From positions 1 through 33,165 of the forward strand of contig JANRJB010000023.1 of the NCBI GenBank assembly GCA_033764265.1: a DNA stretch of 33,165 nt, written 5' to 3'. The notes beneath the pieces were generated by a model. The model ran no database searches and was not told the DNA's origin. It saw only the letters and a program-made list of their open reading frames with translations. Shown here piece after piece: positions 1-8,649 of this stretch. How positions within the stretch are numbered: position 1 is the first letter of the stretch; every line of letters begins with the position of its first letter. The DNA comes from VGEM01 sp033764265. Its GTDB lineage: Bacteria > Pseudomonadota > Alphaproteobacteria > Rhodospirillales > Rhodospirillaceae. The position numbers were made by a program, and so were the translations under genes.

Positions 1-1
1 T

Positions 2-1855
2 GTGCGCGACCTGTTCAAGCTGCAGGACGAAATCTGGACCGAGCTGCGCGCCCTGTTGGCAGACGAAGGCATTATCGTTGTCGATCCCGATGATCTGACC
101 GCCGCCGACCGGACGTGGCTCGAGCAGCGGTTCATGGATCACATCTTTCCGGTGCTGACGCCGCTCGCTGTCGATCCGGCGCACCCGTTTCCGTTCATTC
201 CCAACCTGGCTCACGCGTTGGTGCTGCAATTGGTGCGCATCGCCGACGCCGAGATCATGCGCGCGCTGGTGCTGATCCCGCCGCAGATCGAACGCTTCGT
301 GCGCCTGCACGGCGCCGGCACGCGGTTCATCCTGATGGAGAAGGTGGTCGAGCTGTTCAGCGACCGGCTGTTCCCCGGTTACCGTGTGCACAGTGCCGGC
401 CATTTCCGCGTCATCCGTGACTCCGAGATGGAAGTGGACGAAGAGGCCCAGGACCTGGTGTTAAGCTTCGAGTCCGCGCTCAAGCGCCGTCGCCTGGGCA
501 CCTGCATCCGGCTCGCACTGTCGGGGCGCATGGCGCACGACCAGGTCAAGTTGATCTGCGACGAAATGCAGGTTTCGCCCGCCGACACCTTCCGCATCGA
601 GGGCATGATCGGCCAGACCGATCTGCGCCAGCTGATCATCGACTCGCGCCCGGACCTCTTGTTCCCGCCCTACAACGCCCGCTTCCCGGAGCGCATCCGC
701 GATTTCGGCGGCGATTGCTTCGCCGCGATCCGGCAGAAGGACATCATCGTCCACCATCCGTACGAATCCTTCGACGTGGTGGTGCAGTTCCTGCGCCAGG
801 CCGCGCGCGACCCCAACGTACTGTCGATCAAGCAGACGCTATACCGCACCAGCAAGGACAGCCCGATCGTCAAGGCGTTGATCGAGGCGGCCGAGGCCGG
901 CAAGTCGGTCACGGCGATGGTCGAACTGAAGGCCCGCTTCGACGAGGAAGCCAACATCCGCTGGGCCCGCGACCTGGAGCGCGCCGGCGCCAGCGTGGTG
1001 TTCGGCTTCGTCAATCTGAAGACCCACGCCAAGATTTCGCTGGTGGTGCGTCGCGAGGGCGGCGAAACCCGATCGTATGTGCACTTCGGCACCGGCAACT
1101 ACCATTCGGTCACCGCCAAGATTTACACCGACCTGTCGTTCTTCACCTGCGATCGCACGTTGTGCCGCGACGCCGCCAAGGTGTTCAACTTCATGACCGG
1201 CTACGCGCAGCCGGATTCGTTGGAAAAGCTGGCGATCGCGCCGCTCGGCCTGCGCGAGAAGCTGCTCGCGCTGATCGACGCCGAGATCGTTTTCGCCCGT
1301 GCCGGTCAGCCGGCCACGATCTGGGCCAAGATGAACTCCCTGGTCGATCCCGACATCATCGACGCGCTGTACCGCGCGTCGAACGCCGGGGTGAAGGTCG
1401 ACCTGGTGATCCGCGGGATCTGTTGTCTGCGCCCGGGGGTGCCGGGCCTGTCGGAGAACATCCGCGTCAAGAGCATCGTCGGGCGGTTCCTGGAACATTC
1501 GCGCATCATTTGTTTTGGCAACGGCCACGAGGTGCCGTCGCGCCACGCGCTGGTCTACATCTCCTCGGCCGATTGGATGCCGCGCAATCTGTTGGCGCGG
1601 GTTGAATCGTTCGTGCCGATCGAGAATCCGACCGTGCACCAGCAGGTGCTCGATCAGATCATGATGGCCAACTTCAACGACACGCTGCAAAGCTGGCAAC
1701 TGCAACCCGACGGAGTCTATCTGCGCGAGGAACCGGGCCGCTCGCCGTTCTCGGCGCACGAATTCTTCATGACCAATCCCAGCCTGTCGGGCCGTGGCAG
1801 CGCCCTGCAGCGCAGCAGGGCGCGCGTCGCCAAGCTGGTTCCCACCCGCCGCTAA
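2..1855 (+). CDS. ppk: Polyphosphate kinase 1 (5'-truncated by window edge)
   Basis: Polyphosphate kinase reversibly moves the terminal phosphate of ATP onto inorganic polyphosphate through a phosphohistidine. The visible 617 residues lack the N-terminal part of a roughly 690-residue family member, so the true start lies before base 1; the GTG at base 2 is only the first in-frame codon. The two PLD-like catalytic halves are present: a THAKIS motif with His342 (visible numbering), followed by HFGTGNYH, and an FLEHSR motif with His499, followed by the SSADWMPRN signature. These correspond to the two conserved histidines of PPK1 (E. coli His435 and His592). The C-terminus is Arg/Ser-rich. The exopolyphosphatase gene starts about 50 bases downstream on the same strand, so synthesis and breakdown enzymes are probably co-transcribed. 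Family assignment is very secure. Confidence 0.97.
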   Translation: MRDLFKLQDEIWTELRALLADEGIIVVDPDDLTAADRTWLEQRFMDHIFPVLTPLAVDPAHPFPFIPNLAHALVLQLVRIADAEIMRALVLIPPQIERFVRLHGAGTRFILMEKVVELFSDRLFPGYRVHSAGHFRVIRDSEMEVDEEAQDLVLSFESALKRRRLGTCIRLALSGRMAHDQVKLICDEMQVSPADTFRIEGMIGQTDLRQLIIDSRPDLLFPPYNARFPERIRDFGGDCFAAIRQKDIIVHHPYESFDVVVQFLRQAARDPNVLSIKQTLYRTSKDSPIVKALIEAAEAGKSVTAMVELKARFDEEANIRWARDLERAGASVVFGFVNLKTHAKISLVVRREGGETRSYVHFGTGNYHSVTAKIYTDLSFFTCDRTLCRDAAKVFNFMTGYAQPDSLEKLAIAPLGLREKLLALIDAEIVFARAGQPATIWAKMNSLVDPDIIDALYRASNAGVKVDLVIRGICCLRPGVPGLSENIRVKSIVGRFLEHSRIICFGNGHEVPSRHALVYISSADWMPRNLLARVESFVPIENPTVHQQVLDQIMMANFNDTLQSWQLQPDGVYLREEPGRSPFSAHEFFMTNPSLSGRGSALQRSRARVAKLVPTRR

Positions 1856-1907
1856 AGCTGATATCAAGCGCGCGTTCGCCCCTTTTCGCCCGCGTGCCCG
1901 CCCGGCC

Positions 1908-3398
1908 ATGAGCCAGGACATTCCCGTTCGCCAGCGTCCGATCGGCATTATCGACATTGGCTCCAATTCCGTGCGCCTGGTGGTTTACAACGCCCAGACT
2001 CGCACCCCTGTGCCGTTGCACAACGAAAAAGCCATCTGTGCCCTGGGCAAGGGCCTGGAAAAGACCGGCCTGCTCAACTCCGACGGCGTCAGCATGGCGT
2101 TCGATACCATCGCCCGTTACGTCAAGATCGCCGAGGGGTTCAACGTCTCGCGACTCGATGCATTGGCCACGGCGGCCGTGCGCGACGCGAAAGACGGCGA
2201 GGCCTTCGCGCGTCTTGTCGAAAAACGGTGCGGCATCAAGGTACAGATCCTGACCGGAAAGCAGGAAGCCAAGCGCTCGGCCATGGGCGTGATCTGCGGC
2301 ATGCCCGACGCGCAGGGCGTGGTGTCCGATCTCGGCGGCGGCAGCCTGGAACTGGTGCACATCGAGGACGGCGCCATGAGCGAGCACACCACCATGCCGC
2401 TCGGCCTGTTGCGCCTGACCGAGGCCGCCGACGGCAACCGCGAAAAGGCCATCGGCATCATCAACAAGGCGCTCGAGAAGCAGAAGTGGGTGTTCGGCCG
2501 CGCCAAGGATCAGACGCTGTACGCCGTCGGCGGCGCGTGGCGCGCGCTGGCGCGCGTCTGCATCGCCCAGATGAATTATCCGCTGCACGTGCTCGACAGC
2601 TTCACGCTGGAACGCGGCCAGGCCGTGGCGCTGTTCGAGTTGATCGCCAGGCTCAGCCCGCGCACGCTGGAACAGATCAAGGGCGTGTCGAAAAGCCGGC
2701 TGGCGACGCTGCCGCTCGTGGCCGCCGTGCTCGAGCGTCTGATCGAGGTGACGCGCCCGCGCAACCTGTGCTTTTCCATCTACGGCATGCGGGAGGGCCA
2801 ATTCTTCCGCGCGCTGCCCGACACGGTGAAAAAGCAGGACCCGCTGATCGGCCTGGCCGAAGACATGGCACGCAACGCCGGCCGGTTGCCCGAACTGGGC
2901 CACGAAATCGCCGCGTGGATGTCGCCGTTGTTTCCCGAGGAAACGCCGATCCAGAGCAAGCTGCGGCTGGCGGCGTGCATCCTGCGCGATGCGTGGTGGA
3001 TGGAACACCCCGACTACCGCGCCGAACAGGCCTTCCTGCGGGTGCTCCGGCTGCCGTTCCTGGGTCTGAACCACGAGGATCGCGCCGGGTTGGCGCTGGC
3101 GCTGTTCTACCGCTACGGCACCCAGATGAGCGAGCCGATCGTCAAGCAGGCCCATGCCCTGTTGCCAGAGAATCGCATCGCCCGTGTTCAGGCCATCGGC
3201 CAGGCGCTGCGGCTGTCTTATGTGCTTGCGCCGGGCGCGGTAGGCGTCTTGAAGCGCACCAGGCTCTCGGTGCTGGGCAAGACCTTGGTGCTGACGTTGA
3301 AGGAGGGCGAACCGCTGTTCGCCGCCGGGTCCTACCCGCGCCGGCTACAGCGGCTGGCCGCGCACCTTGGTCTCGACCACCGCATCGATTCCAAGTGA
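1908..3398 (+). CDS. ppx: Exopolyphosphatase (Ppx/GppA family)
   Basis: This 496-residue protein belongs to the Ppx/GppA branch of the actin-like ATPase fold. It removes terminal phosphates from polyphosphate and/or converts pppGpp to ppGpp. Visible motifs are the first phosphate loop IIDIGSNSVRLVVY (about residues 14-27), LTGKQEA with the likely catalytic Glu120, and the second phosphate loop SDLGGGSLELV (140-150). Length fits both E. coli Ppx (513) and GppA (494), so the substrate cannot be fixed from sequence, but adjacency to ppk favours polyphosphate. The ATG at 1908 is chosen because homology begins just after it; in-frame codons further upstream lie inside the ppk 3' end. It lies about 50 bases after ppk and 7 bases before the nitrilase gene. 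Confidence 0.95.
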   Translation: MSQDIPVRQRPIGIIDIGSNSVRLVVYNAQTRTPVPLHNEKAICALGKGLEKTGLLNSDGVSMAFDTIARYVKIAEGFNVSRLDALATAAVRDAKDGEAFARLVEKRCGIKVQILTGKQEAKRSAMGVICGMPDAQGVVSDLGGGSLELVHIEDGAMSEHTTMPLGLLRLTEAADGNREKAIGIINKALEKQKWVFGRAKDQTLYAVGGAWRALARVCIAQMNYPLHVLDSFTLERGQAVALFELIARLSPRTLEQIKGVSKSRLATLPLVAAVLERLIEVTRPRNLCFSIYGMREGQFFRALPDTVKKQDPLIGLAEDMARNAGRLPELGHEIAAWMSPLFPEETPIQSKLRLAACILRDAWWMEHPDYRAEQAFLRVLRLPFLGLNHEDRAGLALALFYRYGTQMSEPIVKQAHALLPENRIARVQAIGQALRLSYVLAPGAVGVLKRTRLSVLGKTLVLTLKEGEPLFAAGSYPRRLQRLAAHLGLDHRIDSK

Positions 3399-3405
3399 GG
3401 CCGGC

Positions 3406-4368
3406 ATGAGTGCGCCTTCGCAGATGCGCTTCAAAGTCGCCGCCGCGCATGCGTCGCCCGTGCTGCTCGACAAGGCCGCGACGCTGTCCAAGGTGTGTGC
3501 GCTGATCTCCGAGGCCGGCCGCGCCGGGGTGCGGCTGGTCGGATTTCCCGAGACGTTCGTGCCCGGCTACCCGTACTGGCTTGGCCTCTATCCGCCGATC
3601 TCGCAGATGGGCGTGCTGCGCGAATACGCCGCGCAATCGGTGGATTTGAACGGTCTCGACCTCGACGACGTCAAGGCGGCCTGCGCGGCCGCGCGCGTCA
3701 ACGTCGTACTCGGCCTGTCCGAACGCGCCGGCGGCACGCTCTACAACAGCCAGGCCTATATCGACGAATCCGGGGCGCTGGTCGGCGTGCATCGCAAGCT
3801 GCAACCGACCATGTCCGAGCGCACGGTGTGGGGCCAGGGCGACGGCTCGACGCTTAAGGTGTTCGACCTGCCCGTGGGAAAAGTCGGCGGCCTGATCTGC
3901 GGCGAGCATTCGATGAACCTGGCCCGCCATGCGCTGATTCTGCAGCACGAGCAGATTCACGTCTCGGCGTGGCCGACCTTCGCAACCATGAAGGGCCACG
4001 AGGGCTGGTTCGATCCGCACGTCGATGCGCTGTCGAAGGTGCACGCCTACACCGGCGCGTGCTTCGTGATCGTCGCGCAAGACCCGATCACGCGCGCCAA
4101 TCTCGATCGCATGGAACAGTTGCTTGGCCGCCAGGACATGCTTCAGCCGGGCGGCGGCCGCTCGGCCGTCTATGGACCGCGCGAGGACCTGCTGGCGCCG
4201 GCCCACACCGGCGCGGAGGAAAAGCTGGTGATCGCCGAGATCGACCTGGAGCAGATCCAGACCGCCAAGCTACAGCACGATTCGGCCGGCCACTATGCCC
4301 GCGCCGAAGTCCTCAGGCTGTTGATCGACACCGAGGCCAAGACACCGCTGGTCGTGAAAGGACGTTAA
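3406..4368 (+). CDS. Nitrilase (carbon-nitrogen hydrolase superfamily)
   Basis: This predicted cytosolic nitrilase of 320 residues would hydrolyse an organic nitrile to carboxylate and ammonia. The Glu-Lys-Cys triad is visible: Glu49 in GFPETFVPGYPYW, Lys131 in VHRKLQPT, and Cys165 in LICGEHSMNLARHAL, followed by HEQIHVSAWP. The extended HEQ-H-V-A/S-WP segment is typical of true nitrilases and cyanide-degrading relatives rather than of omega-amidase or carbamoylputrescine types. The usual CWE around the nucleophile is CGE here. The ATG at 3406 sits a few bases after a GAGG element overlapping the ppx stop (7-base gap), so it is probably translated from the ppk-ppx message. It is an accessory gene in an otherwise core neighbourhood. 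Substrate unknown. Confidence 0.9.
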   Translation: MSAPSQMRFKVAAAHASPVLLDKAATLSKVCALISEAGRAGVRLVGFPETFVPGYPYWLGLYPPISQMGVLREYAAQSVDLNGLDLDDVKAACAAARVNVVLGLSERAGGTLYNSQAYIDESGALVGVHRKLQPTMSERTVWGQGDGSTLKVFDLPVGKVGGLICGEHSMNLARHALILQHEQIHVSAWPTFATMKGHEGWFDPHVDALSKVHAYTGACFVIVAQDPITRANLDRMEQLLGRQDMLQPGGGRSAVYGPREDLLAPAHTGAEEKLVIAEIDLEQIQTAKLQHDSAGHYARAEVLRLLIDTEAKTPLVVKGR

Positions 4369-4378
4369 GTCGCGGCCG

Positions 4379-5173
4379 TCACAGGGTCGGGCGGAGGAAT
4401 TGAACGAGGTGGTCAACCAGCCCTGACAGCTTCGATGGCCCGTCCTCGCCTTTGTCCATTGCCACCGCGGCGAAGATCGGCTCGCCCGCCAGCCAGCGTC
4501 GCTCGGCGTCGGGCGTGGCAAGCGCGATGGCGAGCGCGTGATTCATCTCATGATGCTGGTGCGGCACGCCGGCCAGGATCAGCGCGCTGCGCCAGATGAT
4601 CACCATGCAACTGCGCACGTTGACCGAATTGTCTGTCAGGGCCATCGGTTCGTTCTGGCTCAGCTCGAAAATCCGCAGGCAGGTGTCGAGCGATTTCGAC
4701 AGCACCGCCCGGCACACCAGGGGGCGCTGGGCGTACTCCGAGCACACCTTGTCGTGCAGGATGGGGCAGACGAAGCGGTTGGCCTCGCGCTGGTCTTGCG
4801 GAATCCGCACCGACTTGGCCGCGGCTTCGGCGACGCGGGCTTCGGTCGCGGTCTTGCCGCGCACCGCCCGGGCCAACAGCAGGATTTCCGGGATGGTGGC
4901 GCTGACGTAAGTCTTGCAGCAGTAATGGCAGCCCTTGCTGCAGGCCACTTGCGCGCTGCCGTGGGCGGCCATGGTGGCGTCGAGCAAGTGGCCCATGAAC
5001 GACGCGGCGCGAGTGGCCCGCGCGGGGTCGGCGGCATTGCGCAGCATCAGTGCCAGGTGCCGGGCGTTGGCCTGTATGGCGCGCGGATTGTTCAGAACGT
5101 CGAACGGCCGGCCGACCCACAGCACGTCGTCTTGCAGCAGCTGTGCGCGGTCGGCATCGCCCGGGGTGGTCAT
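4379..5173 (-). CDS. Cys-rich YkgJ/UPF0153-type protein (CxxxCxxCC)
   Basis: This 264-residue protein carries a YkgJ-type cysteine cluster predicted to bind zinc or an iron-sulfur centre. Visible cysteines are Cys78, Cys82, Cys85 and Cys86 (ACSKGCHYCCKT), then Cys136, Cys144, Cys154 and Cys165 in a CPxL...C..Y..RPxxCR pattern characteristic of the family. The N-terminal third is alanine-rich and presumably helical; I see no signal peptide or membrane segment. The ATG at 5173 overlaps the RNase D stop codon as ATGA, giving strong translational coupling, so this is the second gene of a two-gene minus-strand operon. It ends 10 bases from the nitrilase stop. The family has no well-settled biochemical role; linkage to rnd would suggest an RNA-related or metal-homeostasis job, but that is inference. 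Confidence 0.85.
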   Translation of the reverse strand: MTTPGDADRAQLLQDDVLWVGRPFDVLNNPRAIQANARHLALMLRNAADPARATRAASFMGHLLDATMAAHGSAQVACSKGCHYCCKTYVSATIPEILLLARAVRGKTATEARVAEAAAKSVRIPQDQREANRFVCPILHDKVCSEYAQRPLVCRAVLSKSLDTCLRIFELSQNEPMALTDNSVNVRSCMVIIWRSALILAGVPHQHHEMNHALAIALATPDAERRWLAGEPIFAAVAMDKGEDGPSKLSGLVDHLVQFLRPTL

Positions 5174-6378
5174 CGTTCGAACACTTCGACCTGCTTGCCG
5201 GTGGGCGACAGGCCGATGGCCAGCTTGCCGTGCTTCAGTTTCAGGGCCGCCTCGCCGAACACCTCGCGCCGCCAGCCATGCAAGGCCGGTACGTCGGCGG
5301 TGTCGGACACGGCGATGGCCTCGATGTCGTCGGATGAGGCGATCAGGCGGGCCGCCACGTCGTGGCGCTCGCTCTCGATCTTCAGCAACAGCTTGAGCAA
5401 TTCGACGGTGGCGCGCGGGCCCTGATCCTGGTCGTCGTAGGCGGGCAGGCGCGGGCAATCGGCGTCGGGAACTTCTTTTCCGCGCCTGACGGCCGCCAGC
5501 ACCGCGGCCACGAACCGCTCCGCCGCCAACGGTTTGGCCAGGCGGGCGCGCTTGATGTCGTCGGCGCTTTCCGGCGGGTGGGCGGCCAGTTCCAGAAGCG
5601 CATCATCCTTGGCGACGCGCTGGCGCGGCCAATCGAGGCTGCGCGCGGTCTCCTCGCGCCATGCGGCCAGCTCGCGCAGCACCGCCAGCATGCGCGGCGA
5701 GCGCACCCGTGCCTTGATGCGCCGCCACGCTTCGCGCGGTTCGATGGTGTAGGTGCGTTCGTCGGTCAGGAGCGACATTTCCTCGTTCAGCCAGCTCAGC
5801 CGGCCGGTGCGCTCCAGGCGGTGCACCAGCGCCGTGAACGCCTTGCGCAGATGGGTCACATCGCCCAGCGCATACTTGACCTGGCGGTCGGTCAGCGGCC
5901 GGCGCGACCAGTCTGTGAACCGCTGTGACTTGTCCAGGCGCGCGTTGGCCAGCTTGGCCACCAATGTCTCGTAGCCGACCTGATCGCCAAAGCCGCACAC
6001 CATGGCCGCCACCTGGGTGTCGAACACGGGCTTGGGCAGGCGGCCCGATTCATGCAGGAAGATTTCCAGATCCTGCCGGGCGGCATGGAACACCTTGAGC
6101 ACATTTTCGTTGGCCAGCAACGCGTACAACGGCGCCAGATCGAGGCCGGGCGCGAGCGGGTCGATGCAGTGGGCCTCATCTGGGCCGCCCACCTGGACCA
6201 GGCACAACCGCGCCCAAAACGTGGTTTCCCGCATGAACTCGGTGTCGACGGTGATGAACTCGGCGCTGGCCAGCCGCTGGCAGAAGGCGGCCAGGGTGGC
6301 GGTGTCGGTGATCAGGCCGGGGCTGGCGGGCCCCGGCGTTGACGGGGCGGGTGATTCGGCGGGCGAAAGGGCTGACAT
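5170..6378 (-). CDS. rnd: Ribonuclease D
   Basis: A 3'-5' exoribonuclease of 402 residues involved in tRNA and small stable RNA 3' maturation. The DEDDy exonuclease residues are visible: Asp45 and Glu47 in VDTEFMRE, Asp103 in HAARQDLEIF, and Tyr169/Asp173 in YALGDVTHL. HRDC-like helical regions follow (about residues 205-290 and a more degenerate C-terminal part). Length is somewhat above E. coli RNase D (375), partly because of a 20-residue Pro/Ser/Ala-rich N-terminal tail. The start is the only plausible ATG before the exonuclease domain. It is divergent from aspS across about 150 bases, and its stop overlaps the YkgJ-type start (ATGA). Proximity of rnd and aspS is common in alphaproteobacteria. 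Confidence 0.95.
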   Translation of the reverse strand: MSALSPAESPAPSTPGPASPGLITDTATLAAFCQRLASAEFITVDTEFMRETTFWARLCLVQVGGPDEAHCIDPLAPGLDLAPLYALLANENVLKVFHAARQDLEIFLHESGRLPKPVFDTQVAAMVCGFGDQVGYETLVAKLANARLDKSQRFTDWSRRPLTDRQVKYALGDVTHLRKAFTALVHRLERTGRLSWLNEEMSLLTDERTYTIEPREAWRRIKARVRSPRMLAVLRELAAWREETARSLDWPRQRVAKDDALLELAAHPPESADDIKRARLAKPLAAERFVAAVLAAVRRGKEVPDADCPRLPAYDDQDQGPRATVELLKLLLKIESERHDVAARLIASSDDIEAIAVSDTADVPALHGWRREVFGEAALKLKHGKLAIGLSPTGKQVEVFER

Positions 6379-6525
6379 GGCGCCGGTTTAGCGGCTTCGC
6401 CGCGCTTGGGCAATCATGCGACTCGCGATTTCGGGGCCGGCGGCAGCCTTGACAAAGCAGGCCGTTCGGTGTGGTTTCTCGCGCCCGTTTCGGGCCTTCC
6501 CAGCACCCTGCCAGGACTTCGGCAC

Positions 6526-8316
6526 ATGCATCGCTATCGAACCCATACGTGCGGCGCGCTGCGCCACGAGCACGCCGGAACCGAGGCGCGCCTGTCGGGC
6601 TGGATCCACAGGAAGCGCGATCATGGCAACCTGTTGTTCATCGACCTGCGCGACATGTCGGGCATCACCCAGTGCGTGGCCGACACCGCGAGCCCGGTGT
6701 TCAAGGCGCTGGAAGCCGCGCGTCCGGAAAGCGTGATCTGCGTCACAGGCAAGGTGGTGCCCCGCTCGCCGGAGACGGTCAACGACAAGCTGCCGACCGG
6801 GCGGATCGAGCTGGTCGTGTCGTCGGTTGAAATGCTGTCCGAGGCCGCCGTGCTGCCGATGCAGGTGGCCGGCGAGCAGGAGTATTCCGAGGAGACGCGG
6901 CTGAAGTACCGCTTCCTCGACCTGCGCCGCGAACAGATGCGCGACAACATCCTGCTGCGCTCCGCCGTCATCGCCAGCATCCGGCGGCGCATGTGGGCGG
7001 CGGGTTTCGTCGAGTTCCAGACGCCGATCCTGACCGCCAGTTCGCCCGAGGGCGCGCGCGACTTCCTGGTGCCGTCGCGCCTGCATCCCGGCAAATTCTA
7101 CGCGTTGCCGCAGGCCCCGCAGCAGTTCAAGCAGCTGATCATGACCTCGGGGTTTGACCGGTATTTCCAGATCGCGCCCTGCTTCCGCGACGAAGACAGC
7201 CGCGCCGATCGCTCGCCCGGCGAGTTCTACCAGCTCGACTTCGAGATGGCTTTCGTCACGCAGGACGATGTGTTCGACACCATCGCCCCGGTGCTGGCCG
7301 GGGTGTTCGAGGAATTTTCCAAAGGTCGACCGGTCACCAAGCCGCCATTCCCGCGCATCGCCTATGCCGACGCCATGCTCAAGTACGGCAGTGACAAGCC
7401 CGATCTGCGCAATCCGTTGCTGATCACCGACGTGACCGAGCACTTCCGAGGGTCGAACTTCGGTCTGTTCGCCCGCAACATCGAGAAGGGCGCCATCGTG
7501 CGTGCGGTGCCGGCCCCGAAATCCGCCGATCAACCGCGCAGCTGGTTCGACAAACTGAACGAGTGGGCGCGCGAGAACGGCGCCGGTGGCTTGGGCTACA
7601 TCCAGTTCAAGGACGGCGAGGGGCGCGGACCGATCGCCAAGAACCTCGATGCCGCGCGCGTGGCCGCGATCAAGGCCGCGATCGGCGCCGCCGATGGCGA
7701 CGCGGTGTTCTTCGTCTGCGATCAGAAGGCCGTGGCTGAAAAATTCGCCGGCCAGGTGCGCACCAAGATCTGCGACGAACTCGGCCTGGCCGACAAGAAT
7801 CAGTTCAAGTTCTGCTGGATCGTCGACTTCCCGATGTACGAACGCAACGACGACACCGGGCAGATCGAGTTCAGCCACAACCCGTTCTCGATGCCGCAGG
7901 GCGGGCTTGAAGCGCTGAACACGATGGATCCGCTCGCCATCAAAGCCTACCAATACGACATCGTCTGCAACGGCGTGGAGCTGTCCTCTGGCGCGATCCG
8001 CAACCACCGGCCCGACATCATGTACCGCGCGTTCGAGATCGCTGGCTACACTAAGGACGACGTGGAAAGCCGTTTCGGCGGCATGCTGAACGCGTTCAAA
8101 TACGGCGCGCCGCCGCACGGCGGTTCCGCGCCCGGCATCGACCGCATCGTCATGCTGTTGGCCGACGAGCCGAACCTGCGCGAAGTGATCGTGTTCCCGA
8201 TGACCGGCCGCGCCGAGGACGTGTTGATGCAGGCGCCGAACACGGTGTCGGCCAAGCAGCTGAAAGAGCTGCACATCAAGCTCGACCTGCCCAAGGCGGT
8301 CGAGAAACAGAATTGA
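6526..8316 (+). CDS. aspS: Aspartyl-tRNA synthetase
   Basis: Class IIb aminoacyl-tRNA synthetase of 596 residues, the normal bacterial length, which charges tRNA-Asp. An N-terminal OB-fold anticodon-binding domain begins with MHRYRTHTCGALR, a start typical of alphaproteobacterial AspRS, and includes WIHRKRDHGNLLFIDLRD. Class II motif 1 lies around VEFQTPILTASSPEGARDF, motif 2 at CFRDEDSRADRSPGEFYQLD, and motif 3 near GGSAPGIDRIVMLLAD. A GAD-type insertion occupies the middle. The ATG at 6526 is preferred because homology starts there; the in-frame extension upstream has no family similarity. Whether it also makes Asp-tRNA-Asn cannot be judged here. The stop codon at 8314-8316 overlaps the -35 element of the downstream toxin-antitoxin promoter. 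Confidence 0.98.
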   Translation: MHRYRTHTCGALRHEHAGTEARLSGWIHRKRDHGNLLFIDLRDMSGITQCVADTASPVFKALEAARPESVICVTGKVVPRSPETVNDKLPTGRIELVVSSVEMLSEAAVLPMQVAGEQEYSEETRLKYRFLDLRREQMRDNILLRSAVIASIRRRMWAAGFVEFQTPILTASSPEGARDFLVPSRLHPGKFYALPQAPQQFKQLIMTSGFDRYFQIAPCFRDEDSRADRSPGEFYQLDFEMAFVTQDDVFDTIAPVLAGVFEEFSKGRPVTKPPFPRIAYADAMLKYGSDKPDLRNPLLITDVTEHFRGSNFGLFARNIEKGAIVRAVPAPKSADQPRSWFDKLNEWARENGAGGLGYIQFKDGEGRGPIAKNLDAARVAAIKAAIGAADGDAVFFVCDQKAVAEKFAGQVRTKICDELGLADKNQFKFCWIVDFPMYERNDDTGQIEFSHNPFSMPQGGLEALNTMDPLAIKAYQYDIVCNGVELSSGAIRNHRPDIMYRAFEIAGYTKDDVESRFGGMLNAFKYGAPPHGGSAPGIDRIVMLLADEPNLREVIVFPMTGRAEDVLMQAPNTVSAKQLKELHIKLDLPKAVEKQN

Positions 8317-8348
8317 TCTCGCTTGGCTCGGTCCGTACAATTGCCGGA
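8313..8348 (+). promoter_or_regulatory. Candidate sigma70 promoter and operator dyad for tacAT
   Basis: TTGATC (8313-8318) and TACAAT (8336-8341) are separated by exactly 17 bases, a good match to the housekeeping promoter. The aspS stop codon TGA (8314-8316) lies inside the -35 element. An imperfect dyad with arms TCCG (8332-8335) and CGGA (8345-8348), centred on 8340, overlaps the -10. Antitoxins of this class autorepress, so this is a reasonable operator candidate; the function is inferred. Confidence 0.6.
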
Positions 8349-8373
8349 ACGATGCCGCCTGTGGAGTGTGATC

Positions 8374-8649
8374 ATGGCTGTCGCCGAAGCTAAATCAGAG
8401 CGAATCGAGCTACGCACGACCCGTCGCGCCAAATCTCTGTTGCAACGGGCGGCGGCGGCCAGCCACAAGAACATGAGCGACTTTCTGATCGATTCGGCCT
8501 TGCGGGCGGCCGAACAAGCGCTTCTCGAGCGACGTGTATTTCGTCTCAACGCGACTCAATGGCGGGAGTTCCAAGACTTCCTTGATCGCCCGGTAAAGCG
8601 GAAAGCCAGATTGAATCGTTTGTTGACTGGCTCCAGCGTGATCGGGTGA
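8374..8649 (+). CDS. tacA: DUF1778 ribbon-helix-helix antitoxin (TacA-like)
   Basis: Small DNA-binding antitoxin of 91 residues. The N-terminal part (SERIELRTTRRAKSLLQRAA) fits a ribbon-helix-helix operator-binding domain of the DUF1778/TacA family. The C-terminal half, with ERRVFRLNATQWREFQDFLD, resembles the toxin-neutralising tail that wraps around the GNAT partner. The ATG at 8374 is chosen because the family start fits there and a GGAG element lies about 8 bases upstream. Its TGA overlaps the GTG of the downstream acetyltransferase by four bases (GTGA), the usual antitoxin-first coupled layout. It would bind and inhibit TacT and repress the shared promoter. Confidence rests on the pair as much as on the short protein itself. 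Confidence 0.9.
   Translation: MAVAEAKSERIELRTTRRAKSLLQRAAAASHKNMSDFLIDSALRAAEQALLERRVFRLNATQWREFQDFLDRPVKRKARLNRLLTGSSVIG

Noticed and set aside
6449..6478. TTGACA at 6449-6454 as an aspS promoter
   Set aside because: The -35 is perfect but nothing resembling a -10 sits 16-18 bases downstream; too weak to list as a promoter.
6388..8340. Very long open frame (650 codons) on the minus strand opposite aspS
   Set aside because: It mirrors aspS, is full of His/Arg/Gln-rich low-complexity stretches and has no recognisable domain: a high-GC antisense artefact. The same applies to 1767-3155, 14626-16323 and 16381-18366 (minus) and 19135-20622 and 20598-21737 (plus).
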